A stretch of 64,000 nucleotides of DNA from Desulfoluna spongiiphila (GCF_900101345.1 NZ_FMUX01000025.1:1-64000); one strand, 5' to 3'; shown: positions 42,768 to 51,420, numbered from the stretch's first letter. Notes: generated by a model not told the origin, from the sequence alone. Translations and numbers: made by a program.

Positions 42768-42940
42768 GCCTCCGGCGGCCCTGCCGGGGGCTAAACTTTT
42801 AAAAAGTTTAACAAACAGGTTTTAAAAAATCTTTTTGAGTGAATTTTTACTTTAAAGACGGATGTGATTTGACCCGAGGAACGAGGGGCAAAACGCATCC
42901 GCAACCTGCTTTCAAGGTGGCACAGCTTGCCGCCGGAGGC
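42768..42940 (-). repeat. Interspersed hairpin repeat, full inverted copy
   Basis: Intact termini on both sides. The AAACTTTTAAAAAGTTT hairpin and the CAAGCTGTGCCACCTTG arm (one mismatch) are present; the middle hairpin reads GCGGATGCG...CATCCG, a changed but still paired version. Confidence 0.88.
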
Positions 42941-43026
42941 TGTTTTTTTTGAGCTGAATAGTTACTTTCTCTTTCTGTTTCTCTTTTCCGGCCTGTAACG
43001 GCCAAGCCCCCTGACAAGTCATCCGG

Positions 43027-43413
43027 TCACACCGGAAGGGATCCGTACCGCCCCCGCTTTTCAACAAGGATTTTTCGAACCACCCCCCGGGTAAAGGAGG
43101 GATGCGACAGGTAGGTGAGGCCGGTGGCAAGAAATGAGGAACTCACCTCCTCGAACACCTGTTCTTTTTGATCCTCGGAGATGAAATTACGCTCCAGGAG
43201 TTTTTCGAACCGCGCCGTTTCCGATCCCAACACCTTGATCACCTCGGGAAGGGAAAGGCCCGCGTAGGCGGCGTCAGCCTCCGTCACCTTAAACTCTATG
43301 GAAAAAAGGGCCTTGACCACAAAGGCATCCTCACTGATCCGGCGGGAGATGTCTTCAAGCGTTAAGGTAAGGCCGTTATCGAGTTTTATTGATTTTACAC
43401 AGTTTTTCGTCAT
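43027..43413 (-). CDS. Unknown 128-aa protein
   Basis: GGAG seven bases before the ATG. Soluble, mixed alpha/beta by inspection (TLTLEDISRRISEDAFVVKALFSIEFKV, LPEVIKVLGSETARFEKLLERNFISEDQKEQVFEEVSSSFLATGLTYLSHPSFTRGVVRKIL). No known motif is recognised. It is divergent from the RdgC-like gene, with a perfect palindrome TTAAACC-ATAC-GGTTTAA between them. A clean start and ribosome site support a real gene. Confidence 0.7.
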   Translation of the reverse strand: MTKNCVKSIKLDNGLTLTLEDISRRISEDAFVVKALFSIEFKVTEADAAYAGLSLPEVIKVLGSETARFEKLLERNFISEDQKEQVFEEVSSSFLATGLTYLSHPSFTRGVVRKILVEKRGRYGSLPV

Positions 43414-43499
43414 TATTAAACTCCATTTTCATGCATCCCTCAAGGCCGGTACCCGTGGCACGCCTTGTTATTCGTAGAAAAATACGGATTGGCTTTGCC

Positions 43500-43517
43500 T
43501 TAAACCATACGGTTTAA
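43500..43517. promoter_or_regulatory. Palindromic operator candidate
   Basis: TTAAACCATACGGTTTAA, 7-bp perfect arms with a 4-bp centre, in the 362-bp divergent gap between the 128-aa gene and the RdgC-like gene. The rest of that gap holds no supported gene. Confidence 0.45.
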
Positions 43518-43775
43518 TAAACAGTCAATGCACGAGGTATACGGGGGTGAACATAAAAAAATCAATAGAAATATGGCTTGTTTGCCTTCATTAATCACGA
43601 TATAAAATTCCATCGGGACAACCGGAACGCACCCTTTTCCCGGTCCCCTTTCATCAACCCGGCCCCTTTCTCTTTCCATCGGCATGCATGGAGATCGCCC
43701 CAAGGCCATGGGCCTTTCCGGGCAGGTTAAGCCGGGTTTCCAACAAAACCAACCGACACCACGAAGGACTACCAT

Positions 43776-44393
43776 ATGGGATTGTTATCAGCCACCCAGA
43801 CCATCGCCCGCTACCGGGTGGAGGGAAGCTTCTCGGAGAACCCCACCGAGCAGGTTCGAAAAGGGCTAAAAAAGCAGATCATCACCGACATCGACAACGA
43901 AGCCCAGGACATGGCCGTGGGCTGGACCTCCTTTGAGGCGCCCTTTACCCCCGATTTCGATGACACCACCTTTCAAATCGGCACCCACTACGTCTTTGGC
44001 ATGCGCATCGACAAAAAATCCATCCCCACCAAGGTGGTGAAGCAGCAGGTGGCCATTGCCTCGGCCAAGCGCCTTGCCGAAAGCGACCGGGAGTTTCTCT
44101 CGAAAAACGAGAAGAGCGAGATCAAAGAACACGTCATGAACGTCCTCACCATCCGCATCCCGCCCACCCCCAACGTCTTTGACGTGGTCTGGCAGTATGA
44201 GGAGCAGGAGGTGTGGCTCTACTCCACCCAGAAGGCCGCCAACGAAGAGTTTGAAACACTTTTCAACAAAAGCTTTTCAGGCATCAAACTCATTCGCCTC
44301 TTCCCGTACACCCAGGCCGATTTGACCCTTGCCCTCTCCGACACGGACAGGGATCGCCTCTCAGCCATCACCCCTGAAGATTTTACGGAGTAA
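43776..44393 (+). CDS. RdgC-like protein, N-terminal-type part
   Basis: 205 aa, GAAGGA seven bases before the ATG. The middle (KVVKQQVAIASAKRLAESDREFLSKNEKSEIKEHVMNVL) follows the pattern of RdgC (VIKQ...E..R.L.K.EK..LK..V...L), a ring-shaped DNA-binding protein that restrains RecA. E. coli RdgC is about 303 aa; this is only two-thirds of that and stops 3 bp before another gene on the same strand, which could supply the rest. The family call rests on a limited motif match. Confidence 0.68.
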   Translation: MGLLSATQTIARYRVEGSFSENPTEQVRKGLKKQIITDIDNEAQDMAVGWTSFEAPFTPDFDDTTFQIGTHYVFGMRIDKKSIPTKVVKQQVAIASAKRLAESDREFLSKNEKSEIKEHVMNVLTIRIPPTPNVFDVVWQYEEQEVWLYSTQKAANEEFETLFNKSFSGIKLIRLFPYTQADLTLALSDTDRDRLSAITPEDFTE

Positions 44394-44396
44394 CCC

Positions 44397-44924
44397 ATGC
44401 TCGATATCGCAGTGTTATACAACAAGTACAAATTCCTCGGCCATGAGTTCCTCACCTGGCTCTGGTTCACCCTGGAAAACGACCCCGAGAGCCTGAAGGA
44501 CGAAGAGGGGATGCCTGTGCTCCTTTCGGTGGGCAACCGCATCGTCCTGGAGGTGATCCGGGACGAAAGCACCGTGGAGAGCGTGACCATCAAAGGGGAC
44601 AACGCAGACTTGACGGAAGGGATCGTCGCCATCCGAAAAGGGGCCCTGGTAACGGAGATCTCCCTCTCCTATAAAAAAGGGGACCTGGGCTGGACCTTCA
44701 CCCTTAAAGGGGAAAATTTCAACATCACGGGCCTGAAAACCCCGGAAACCCCGCCCGTGGAGTCCGGTGACGAAACCGAAGGGGCCGTCATCGACAAGCT
44801 CTTTCTCTCGCGGGAGGTGGTGGACCTTACCGGGGGACTCTTCCGTTCCTTTGTGCGGCAGCGGATCTCCGAAACCTGGAAAAAAGAGACGGTACCTGCC
44901 ATCAAGCGCTGGCTAACCGCCTGA
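44397..44924 (+). CDS. RdgC-associated protein, possible C-terminal half
   Basis: 175 aa, starting 3 bp after the RdgC-like stop. It begins MLDIAVLYNKYKFLGHEFLTWLWFTLENDPE; as I recall, a FLGxEFLTWLW segment also occurs in the C-terminal region of longer RdgC-like proteins of this phylum, so the pair may be one protein divided into two genes. The rest is a beta-rich domain and a helical tail (FRSFVRQRISETWKKETVPAIKRWL). No obvious frameshift scar lies at the junction: each gene has its own stop and start. No clear ribosome site, consistent with translational coupling. Confidence 0.65.
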   Translation: MLDIAVLYNKYKFLGHEFLTWLWFTLENDPESLKDEEGMPVLLSVGNRIVLEVIRDESTVESVTIKGDNADLTEGIVAIRKGALVTEISLSYKKGDLGWTFTLKGENFNITGLKTPETPPVESGDETEGAVIDKLFLSREVVDLTGGLFRSFVRQRISETWKKETVPAIKRWLTA

Positions 44925-44967
44925 CAAAAAAGGTCTTTTTTCTATTGTTCATAACTTGTTCATACTC

Positions 44968-44995
44968 AAAACCCCCTGTTTTTTCAGGGGGTTTT
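44968..44995 (+). terminator. Terminator after the RdgC-associated gene
   Basis: AAAACCCCCTG-TTTTTT-CAGGGGGTTTT. Confidence 0.85.
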
Positions 44996-45007
44996 AAAGG
45001 ATATCCC

Positions 45008-45037
45008 AAGGGGTGCGGCCTGCCGCACCCCTTTTTT
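45008..45037. terminator. Second tandem terminator
   Basis: AAGGGGTGCGGC-CT-GCCGCACCCCTT followed by a T-run; directly behind the preceding terminator. Confidence 0.88.
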
Positions 45038-45655
45038 ATTGTCCACAACCGGTTCATGGATTGTTCAAAACTCATAGGGTTATGAACAACAACTTCAAAC
45101 CTGTCCAAAACTCCGGAGTTATCAACAACGCTTTTGACCGACGGAGACGCGTTTTTGACATTTTTATCCTTAAGGATAACAGTGCCATAGCTCACTTGTT
45201 TCACTTATCAACACCCTTTATTATGATGATCTTATAAAAAATTAGAGAATAAATAAGAAAGAACCCACCTTCTTCGTTTCTTGTAAAACCCACAAAAAGA
45301 GAAGGCACACAGGCCACAGAAAAAGATCCGCTTCCCTTCCGCCAGACGGAGGGGAAAGAATTTTTAAAAAGTTAGACCACTTTCCACAAACAGATGAAAA
45401 AACCTCCCGGGACCCCTTTAAAAAAGGGGTAAATTACTTTTTTTTATATTGATAATTTCGGTATAACTTACTATGACATAGGGGATGATCAGGTCCTGGC
45501 CCCCTTCATTGACAAACCGAATTGTTGAATCCAAAGCGCTTGATTGAACGGCCTGATCCAAATCTCGACCACACCCCGGGTTGTACACCAGGGCGACGCG
45601 CTCCGGTTGCACCGACCATCGAACCACGGATTCAGCATGGAACATGGAAAACCTC

Positions 45656-46777
45656 ATGAAATTCAAAATAGCCAAAAAAGATATCTCCACCATTCTGGGA
45701 CGGGTACAGGGGATTACAGGACGTAAAAGCAACCTGGCCATTACCGCCAATGTTCTGATCAAAGGCGAAGGCCAAGGTATCTCCTTTGTGGCTACGGACC
45801 TTGAGACAGGGTTTGAAGGACACTATACGGCGGATGTGGAACGGGAAGGCGCCATCACCATCAACGCCAAAAAGCTTTTTGAGATTGTCCAGAATTTTCC
45901 GGGAGAAGAGGTCCTCATCGAAGAGATCGAGCGCCAGTGGATCGAAATCAAGAACAACAACATCGTCTACCACATCGTCGGCATGAGCCCGGACGACTTC
46001 CCCGATGTCCCCAGGGTGGACGAGGTGACCTTTACCCGCGTTGCCACAGGCGGCGTGCGTGAAATGATCGAAAAGACGGTGATGATCCAGGCTCCCTCCG
46101 ACGAGAAACGCGCCCACATCACCGGGGTCTGTTTTGAACGGATCCAAAAAGACGGTCAGAACCTGATGCGCATGGTCTCCACGGACGGAAGGCGTTTGTG
46201 CAAAGTGGATGTGGAGATCGGGGAAGACGCCAACTTCGTTCCCGGGGAGAGCGTCATCGTTCCCAAAAAGGGGCTGATGGAAGCGGCCAAGATCCTCGAC
46301 AAGGAAGAGGAACATGTGGAGGTGGGGGTCAAGGACAACTACCTTATCTTCAAGATGACGAAAGAGACCGTGATCATCGGCCTCCTGGAAGGGGATTTCC
46401 CTGAATACGAGCAGGTCATCGAAAAAGACGACACCTATGACATCGAGGTGGACAGAAAGCTCTTTTCCATGATGCTCAAGCGCATGTCCATCCTCTCCTC
46501 CGACAGCTACAACAGCGTCATCTTCAATTTTGCCGACAACCGGCTTGAGGTGACCGCCACCAACCCCGACCTCGGGGAGTCCAAGGAGGACATGGCCATC
46601 GCCTTTGAACGCGATGAGGTGGAGGTAGCATTCAACCCCAAATATTTAATCGATACATTGAATGTGATAAACGATGAGCGTATTCTGGTAAACCTCAGGG
46701 ACAACCACCACCCCTGCCTTGTGGAAGGGGTGGAAGAAAAGCGCTTTTTGAGCATTATCATGCCCATGAAGATCTGA
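45656..46777 (+). CDS. dnaN: DNA polymerase III beta sliding clamp
   Basis: 373 aa from the ATG at 45656; the frame extends to 45581 but MKFKIAKKDISTILGRVQGITGRK is the canonical start. Three clamp domains are recognisable (SFVATDLETGFEGHY; VSTDGRRLCKVDVEI; NFADNRLEVTATNPDLGESKEDM) with the conserved LVEGVEEKRFLSIIMPMKI C-terminus. It encircles DNA as the processivity factor of the replicase. gyrB follows after 73 bp without recF between, and a DnaA-box-rich region precedes it. Confidence 0.97.
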   Translation: MKFKIAKKDISTILGRVQGITGRKSNLAITANVLIKGEGQGISFVATDLETGFEGHYTADVEREGAITINAKKLFEIVQNFPGEEVLIEEIERQWIEIKNNNIVYHIVGMSPDDFPDVPRVDEVTFTRVATGGVREMIEKTVMIQAPSDEKRAHITGVCFERIQKDGQNLMRMVSTDGRRLCKVDVEIGEDANFVPGESVIVPKKGLMEAAKILDKEEEHVEVGVKDNYLIFKMTKETVIIGLLEGDFPEYEQVIEKDDTYDIEVDRKLFSMMLKRMSILSSDSYNSVIFNFADNRLEVTATNPDLGESKEDMAIAFERDEVEVAFNPKYLIDTLNVINDERILVNLRDNHHPCLVEGVEEKRFLSIIMPMKI

Positions 46778-46850
46778 TCCCGACCCCCGGCAACTTCATG
46801 GCGAGGGCAAAGGGATCAACTCAACATCGGGTCAAAGGCTATAGAGACGC

Positions 46851-49274
46851 ATGACAGAAGAACAGACCAACAGCTACAACCAAGACAGTATCACGGTTTT
46901 GAAAGGACTCGAAGCGGTCCGGAAAAGACCGTCCATGTATATCGGCAACGTGGATATCCAGGGGCTCCATCACCTGGTCTACGAGGTGGTGGACAACAGC
47001 ATCGACGAAGCCATGGCCGGCTACTGCGATACCATTTCCATCCTGATCCACCCGGACAACTCCATCAGCATTGAAGACAACGGGCGTGGAATTCCCACGG
47101 GCATGCACGAGACCGAGAACATGAGTGCGGCTGAGGTGGTTCTCACCAAACTTCATGCAGGGGGCAAGTTTGACGACAAGTCCTACAAAGTCTCCGGCGG
47201 CCTCCACGGGGTGGGTATTTCTGTGGTCAACGCCCTGTCCGTCTTCCTGAACCTGGAGATTTACCAGAACGGCAAGATCTACCAGATGGCCTTTGCCAAA
47301 GGGGACAAGACCAGCGACCTCAAGGTTGTGGGGGAAACGGAAAAACAAGGAACCCGGGTCCACTTTAAAGCCGACACCGAGGTGATGAATGACGACAACT
47401 TCAACCTCGATATCCTCACCAAGCGCCTTCGGGAACTCGCGTTTTTGAACAGCGGGATCCGTATTACCATCGAAGACGAACGCACCGATGAGAAAAAGGC
47501 CTTCCATTACGAAGGGGGCCTGAGGAGCTTTGTCGAGTACCTCAACCGTTCCCAGACAGCCCTTCACGAACCCATTTATTTTAAAGGTGATCGGGACGGG
47601 ATCCAGGTGGAGGTGGCGGTTCAGTACAACGACACCTTCAACGAGAAGATCTACTCCTTTGCCAACAACATCCACACCCACGAGGGGGGATTTCACCTCT
47701 CCGGGTTCAAAGGGGCCCTGACCCGTACGGTGAACACCTACGCCACCAGCGACAACGTGCCCAAGAACATGCAGGGCAAAATCTCCGGGGACGACACCCG
47801 GGAAGGTCTCACCGCCATTGTCAGCGTCAAGGTGCCCGAGCCCCAGTTTGAGGGGCAGACCAAGACCAAGCTGGGCAACAGCGAGGTCAAGGGCATCGTG
47901 GAGTCCCTGGTCAATGAAAAGTTTGCCGACTTCCTCCAGGAGAATCCCGGGGTGGCCAAAAAACTGATCACCAAGGCGGTGGAAGCGGCCCGTGCCCGGG
48001 ATGCGGCCAAGCGAGCCCGCGATTTGGCCCGAAGCAAAGGCGCCCTTATCGATTCCACCCTGCCGGGTAAGCTGGCCGAATGCCAGTACTCGGAGCCCCA
48101 GTTCCGCGAACTGTTTCTCGTGGAGGGCGACTCCGCAGGGGGCTCTGCCAAAATGGGCAGGGATCGACGCTCCCAGGCCATCCTTCCCTTGAAGGGGAAG
48201 ATCCTCAACGTGGAAAAGGCCCGTTTCGATAAAATCCTTCGAAGCGATGAGATCAAGAACATCATCACCGTTCTTGGCACCGGCGTGGGCAGTGAAGAGT
48301 ACGACATCGAGAAGATCAAGTACCACAAAGTCGTTATCATGACCGATGCCGACGTGGACGGGTCCCACATCCGGACCCTTCTGCTGACCTTCTTTTACCG
48401 GCAGATGCCCGCCCTTATTGAACGAGGCTACCTCTATATCGCCCAGCCCCCCCTCTACAAGGTGGGCAAAGGCAAGAGCAGCGTCTACTTGAAGGACGAA
48501 ACCGGGTACCGGGATTTCATCTTCAAGCGTATCTTTGAAAATCGCAGCCTGACCGCAGGGGATACGAAGATTTCCGGAGAAGCCCTGTTCAATACCCTCG
48601 TGGACCTCTCCACCTTTATCCAGGCCATGGGCACCATGGAGCGTCGGGGCTACGATCGCAGGCTCTTGATGGAAATCCTCAAAGAGGGGATGATCGACAA
48701 GGCCTACCTCACCGATCAGGAGAAGATGGAGGCATTTCGCCAGCGCATTGTTGAAAGCGGCTTTGATGTGGGCGATCTTGCCTACAATCCGGAGCGGGAA
48801 CGTTACCGCTTCTATGTGGAGAAAAAGAGCAAGGCCGACGACGACGAGGTGACCCTGCACCTGGGCGGCACCATGGAGGTGGGGCGTGTGCTCTTCTATT
48901 CTTCCGAGTACATCGCCGCCATGACGAGTCTTGCCAAGATCCAGATGCTCATGGAAGGCGATGTGGTGGTTGCCAACAGCGAAAGCGGCGAGACGGTTCA
49001 CACCGCCTCGAATCCCTTCGATCTCTTTGAAGCCGTCATGAAAGAGGGCAAGAGAGGGATCAACATCCAGCGCTACAAGGGCTTGGGTGAGATGAACCCC
49101 GACCAGCTCTGGGAGACCACCATGGACCCCGAGCGGCGTACCCTGCTTCAGGTAACCATTGACGATGCGGAAAATGCAGACGATATTTTCTCGCTCCTCA
49201 TGGGAGAAGAGGTGGAACCCAGGCGGGCGTTTATCCAGAAGAATGCCCTTGAAGTATCCTCCTTGGATATCTAA
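46851..49274 (+). CDS. gyrB: DNA gyrase subunit B
   Basis: 807 aa. GHKL ATPase (YEVVDNSIDEAMAGYCD, EDNGRGIPTGMHE, GGLHGVGISVVNALS), transducer, and TOPRIM with EGDSAGGSAKMGRDRRSQAILPLKGKILNVEKARFDKIL and the DADVDGSHIRTLLLTFFYRQMP metal site; the C-terminal QRYKGLGEMNPDQLWETTMDPERRTL is present. It supplies negative supercoils with GyrA, which is not in the window. It sits directly behind dnaN, as in many origin regions. A long-loop hairpin AAAGGGCTCG/CGAGCCCTTT (49289-49369) follows. Confidence 0.98.
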   Translation: MTEEQTNSYNQDSITVLKGLEAVRKRPSMYIGNVDIQGLHHLVYEVVDNSIDEAMAGYCDTISILIHPDNSISIEDNGRGIPTGMHETENMSAAEVVLTKLHAGGKFDDKSYKVSGGLHGVGISVVNALSVFLNLEIYQNGKIYQMAFAKGDKTSDLKVVGETEKQGTRVHFKADTEVMNDDNFNLDILTKRLRELAFLNSGIRITIEDERTDEKKAFHYEGGLRSFVEYLNRSQTALHEPIYFKGDRDGIQVEVAVQYNDTFNEKIYSFANNIHTHEGGFHLSGFKGALTRTVNTYATSDNVPKNMQGKISGDDTREGLTAIVSVKVPEPQFEGQTKTKLGNSEVKGIVESLVNEKFADFLQENPGVAKKLITKAVEAARARDAAKRARDLARSKGALIDSTLPGKLAECQYSEPQFRELFLVEGDSAGGSAKMGRDRRSQAILPLKGKILNVEKARFDKILRSDEIKNIITVLGTGVGSEEYDIEKIKYHKVVIMTDADVDGSHIRTLLLTFFYRQMPALIERGYLYIAQPPLYKVGKGKSSVYLKDETGYRDFIFKRIFENRSLTAGDTKISGEALFNTLVDLSTFIQAMGTMERRGYDRRLLMEILKEGMIDKAYLTDQEKMEAFRQRIVESGFDVGDLAYNPERERYRFYVEKKSKADDDEVTLHLGGTMEVGRVLFYSSEYIAAMTSLAKIQMLMEGDVVVANSESGETVHTASNPFDLFEAVMKEGKRGINIQRYKGLGEMNPDQLWETTMDPERRTLLQVTIDDAENADDIFSLLMGEEVEPRRAFIQKNALEVSSLDI

Positions 49275-49420
49275 AGGGTAAATAAGGCAAAGGGCTCGCG
49301 CAAGTTTACCAGGGTACGATGATGAAGGGATGTCTCTTTATTGTACGGTTGGCTTTGTTCGAGCCCTTTTGTGTTTTGGGCACAGCGTGGGATTGGACTT
49401 TTTAACCAAAGAGATCAAGC

Positions 49421-50197
49421 ATGGCTGAGACCCCCACATACCGAGAGCTTGAAAAGAAAATTGCCGCCCTGGAAGCGGAGCTTGACGACCTGCGCGAAAA
49501 AGAGATCTCCCAGGAGCGCAACCGGATCTTCGGTCGCGTGGCCCATGAGTTTAACAACCTCATGATGGTCATCCAGGGCAACATCTCCATCATGCTCCAC
49601 GACACAGACCGGGACGATCCCTCCCATGAGCGCCTCAAAAACATGGAGCGCTACATCAAAAGCGGGACCCGCCTGACCGAAAAACTCCTCAATTTTGTCG
49701 AGAAAAATGTGGAGCCCGAAGGAAAATCCTTCTCCCTGGGACCGCCTGCAGAGGAAAGGGAACCCTCGATTCCACCCAACAGCGCGCGCCGCGGCATGGA
49801 TATCTACCGGCAGGCTTCCCCTGAGAAGTACCGGGTCCTTCTTGTGGACGATGAGACGCTGATCCTTGATGTGGGGGGACAGATGCTGGCCAAGATCGGC
49901 CTGGATGTGATCACCGCGGAGAACGGGGCCAGCGCCGTGGAACTCTACAAGCGAGAGAAGGGGACCATCGATCTGGTCATCCTGGATCTCATCATGCCGG
50001 GCATCGACGGCATCGATACCTACCACCTGCTCAAAGATATCGACCCCGGGGTCAAGGTGCTTATCTCCAGCGGTTTTCGAAAAGACCAGCGGGTGGAGAC
50101 CTTCCTTACCGAACCCAACACCGGGTTTATCAAAAAACCCTTCAGCCTCGCCCACCTCTCCGATGAAGTCCGCAAACTCCTGCGGAGTCCCTCTTAG
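49421..50197 (+). CDS. H-box plus receiver protein lacking a kinase ATPase domain
   Basis: 258 aa. An N-terminal coiled coil (YRELEKKIAALEAELDDLREKEISQERNR) runs into a HisKA-like H-box, GRVAHEFNNLMMVIQGNISIML, with the dimerisation hairpin. Where the HATPase domain would follow there is only a 60-residue linker (RYIKSGTRLTEKLLNFVEKNVEPEGKSFSLGPP...). The C-terminal half is a receiver with LLVDDET, the phospho-acceptor in LVILDLIMPGIDG and FIKKPF. It could be a phosphotransfer/receiver intermediate, or a kinase remnant with a precise internal deletion. It cannot autophosphorylate by itself. Confidence 0.86.
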   Translation: MAETPTYRELEKKIAALEAELDDLREKEISQERNRIFGRVAHEFNNLMMVIQGNISIMLHDTDRDDPSHERLKNMERYIKSGTRLTEKLLNFVEKNVEPEGKSFSLGPPAEEREPSIPPNSARRGMDIYRQASPEKYRVLLVDDETLILDVGGQMLAKIGLDVITAENGASAVELYKREKGTIDLVILDLIMPGIDGIDTYHLLKDIDPGVKVLISSGFRKDQRVETFLTEPNTGFIKKPFSLAHLSDEVRKLLRSPS

Positions 50198-50247
50198 GCA
50201 CGGCAGTAACCAGCAGCCTTCTATGGTTAAAGTGCATGGAAAAGCCT

Positions 50248-50404
50248 GCCTCCGGCGGCGAGGTGAGCCACCTCGAAAGCAGTTGCGAATGCGCTTTCCC
50301 CTTCGTTCCTCAGGGAAAATCACATTCGCCTTTGGTTTAGATTAAATTGAATCTGTTTTTTCAAACTTTTCAAAAGTTTGGCTCCCGGAAGGGCCGACGG
50401 AGGC
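50248..50404 (+). repeat. Interspersed hairpin repeat, first of tandem pair
   Basis: CGAGGTGAGCCACCTCG hairpin, GCGAATGCGCTTTCCC...GGGAAAATCACATTCGC hairpin, AAACTTTTCAAAAGTTT hairpin. Left flank CCTTCTATGGTTAAAGTG is at 50217. Confidence 0.88.
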
Positions 50405-50419
50405 ATCTTTAACCTGGCT

Positions 50420-50589
50420 GCCTCCGGCGGTGAGGTGTGCCACCTCGAAAGCAGGTTCCGAATGCGTTTTCCCCTTCGTTTCTCAGGGAAAATCACATTC
50501 GCTATGGATTCAGATTCTACTGAATCTGTTTTTAAAAGCTGTTTATTAACCTTTTTAAAAGGTTAGCCCCCGGCAGGGCCGCCGGAGGC
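50420..50589 (+). repeat. Interspersed hairpin repeat, second of tandem pair
   Basis: TGAGGTGTGCCACCTCG arm and AACCTTTTTAAAAGGTT hairpin, the latter a compensated version of AAACTTTT/AAAAGTTT. It ends 13 bp from the mgsA stop codon. Confidence 0.88.
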
Positions 50590-50602
50590 TTATTTTAGCT
50601 TA

Positions 50603-51049
50603 TTATGTGTCGGCCTGGACGGCCCGGTTGATGTGGGCGGTATAATCGGGCTGGGCTGTTTCATAGGGCGCGCTGAACCAGCGGCTGGTGACAAAAAAAT
50701 CAGCCGAGGCCTGGTTGCAGGCGATGGGGATGTTATGGACGGCGGAGATCCGCAAAAGGGCTTTCACGTCCACGTCGTGGGGCTGGGCGGTCATGGGGTC
50801 CCAGAAAAAGATGAGCATGTCCAGGCCGTCGTTGACGATGAGGTTGCCAAGCTCCAGGTCCCCGCCCAGGGGCCCGCTCTTCAGGCAGGTCACCTCAAGG
50901 CCCACCTCCGAGGCCAACAGCCCCCCGGTGGTCCCGGTGCCGATGAGCTCATGCTTTTCCAATTCCGCCTTGTGGGTTGTGGCCCAGGCCATCATCTTGG
51001 GTTTCATCTCATCATGTGCCACAAGGGCAATCCGTTTCCTGGCGTCCAT
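50603..51049 (-). CDS. mgsA: Methylglyoxal synthase
   Basis: 148 aa from the ATG at 51049 with GAGGAGAG upstream; the frame continues upstream through repeat sequence but without a better start. Motifs: RIALVAHDEMKPKMMAWA, LIGTGTTGGLL (phosphate loop), CLKSGPLGGDLELGNLI, DMLIFFWDPMTAQPHDVDVKALLRI and IPIACNQASADFF. It converts dihydroxyacetone phosphate to methylglyoxal, bypassing lower glycolysis when phosphate is short. The catalytic Asp lies in SGPLGGDLELG. The gene is flanked on both sides by interspersed repeats. Confidence 0.95.
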   Translation of the reverse strand: MDARKRIALVAHDEMKPKMMAWATTHKAELEKHELIGTGTTGGLLASEVGLEVTCLKSGPLGGDLELGNLIVNDGLDMLIFFWDPMTAQPHDVDVKALLRISAVHNIPIACNQASADFFVTSRWFSAPYETAQPDYTAHINRAVQADT

Positions 51050-51071
51050 AACTCTCCTCATTTTAAGTTGT

Positions 51072-51412
51072 GCCTCCGGCGGCGAGGTGTGCCACCTCGA
51101 AAGCGGGTTTGCGAATGCGCTTTGGATATCGTCCTTTGGGGCTGAAATGCGTCCGCATTCGCCCGGGGCATACCGATGTGCGGAGTGTGACACAAGTCCA
51201 TATACCGTGGGATAGCCTCACAAGAGTCACTTTTTGTAATGATTCAGATCCAAAAAGGTGTGCCACCTTGAAAGCAGGTTGCAAACGCGCTTTCCCTCCG
51301 TTTCTCGAGAAAAATCACATTCGACTTTTATTTTTATTGGCCTGAATCTGTACTCTAAAATCTGTTTATTAAACTTTTTTAAAGTTTAGCCCCCGGCAGG
51401 GCCGCCGGAGGC
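51072..51412 (+). repeat. Composite interspersed repeat
   Basis: A left half (CGAGGTGTGCCACCTCG, GCGAATGCGCTTT...CGCATTCGC) is followed by unrelated sequence at about 51170-51250, then a second copy lacking its left terminus (AAGGTGTGCCACCTT to CCGCCGGAGGC, 51254-51412). It ends 9 bp from the asnS stop. Confidence 0.78.
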
Positions 51413-51420
51413 ATATCTTT

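Larger units (their letters stand above)
44941..45480. other. Candidate replication origin (oriC)
   Basis: DnaA-box-like sites: TGTTCATAA 44946, TTGTCCACA 45039, TTATGAACA 45080, TTATCAACA 45119 and 45205, and CTTTCCACA at about 45380. AT-rich blocks at 45230-45262 and 45430-45475 could be unwinding elements. ACCCCTTT-AAA-AAAGGGGT (45412-45430) is a perfect palindrome. The region lies directly upstream of dnaN-gyrB and is insulated from rdgC by two terminators. No box is a perfect TTATCCACA and dnaA is not adjacent, so this is a candidate only. Confidence 0.55.

Noticed and set aside
46839..49001. Very long open frame antisense to gyrB (and a similar one opposite rng, 55910-57418)
   Set aside because: These are products of GC-rich third positions on the coding strand; gyrB and rng are unambiguous on the plus strand.
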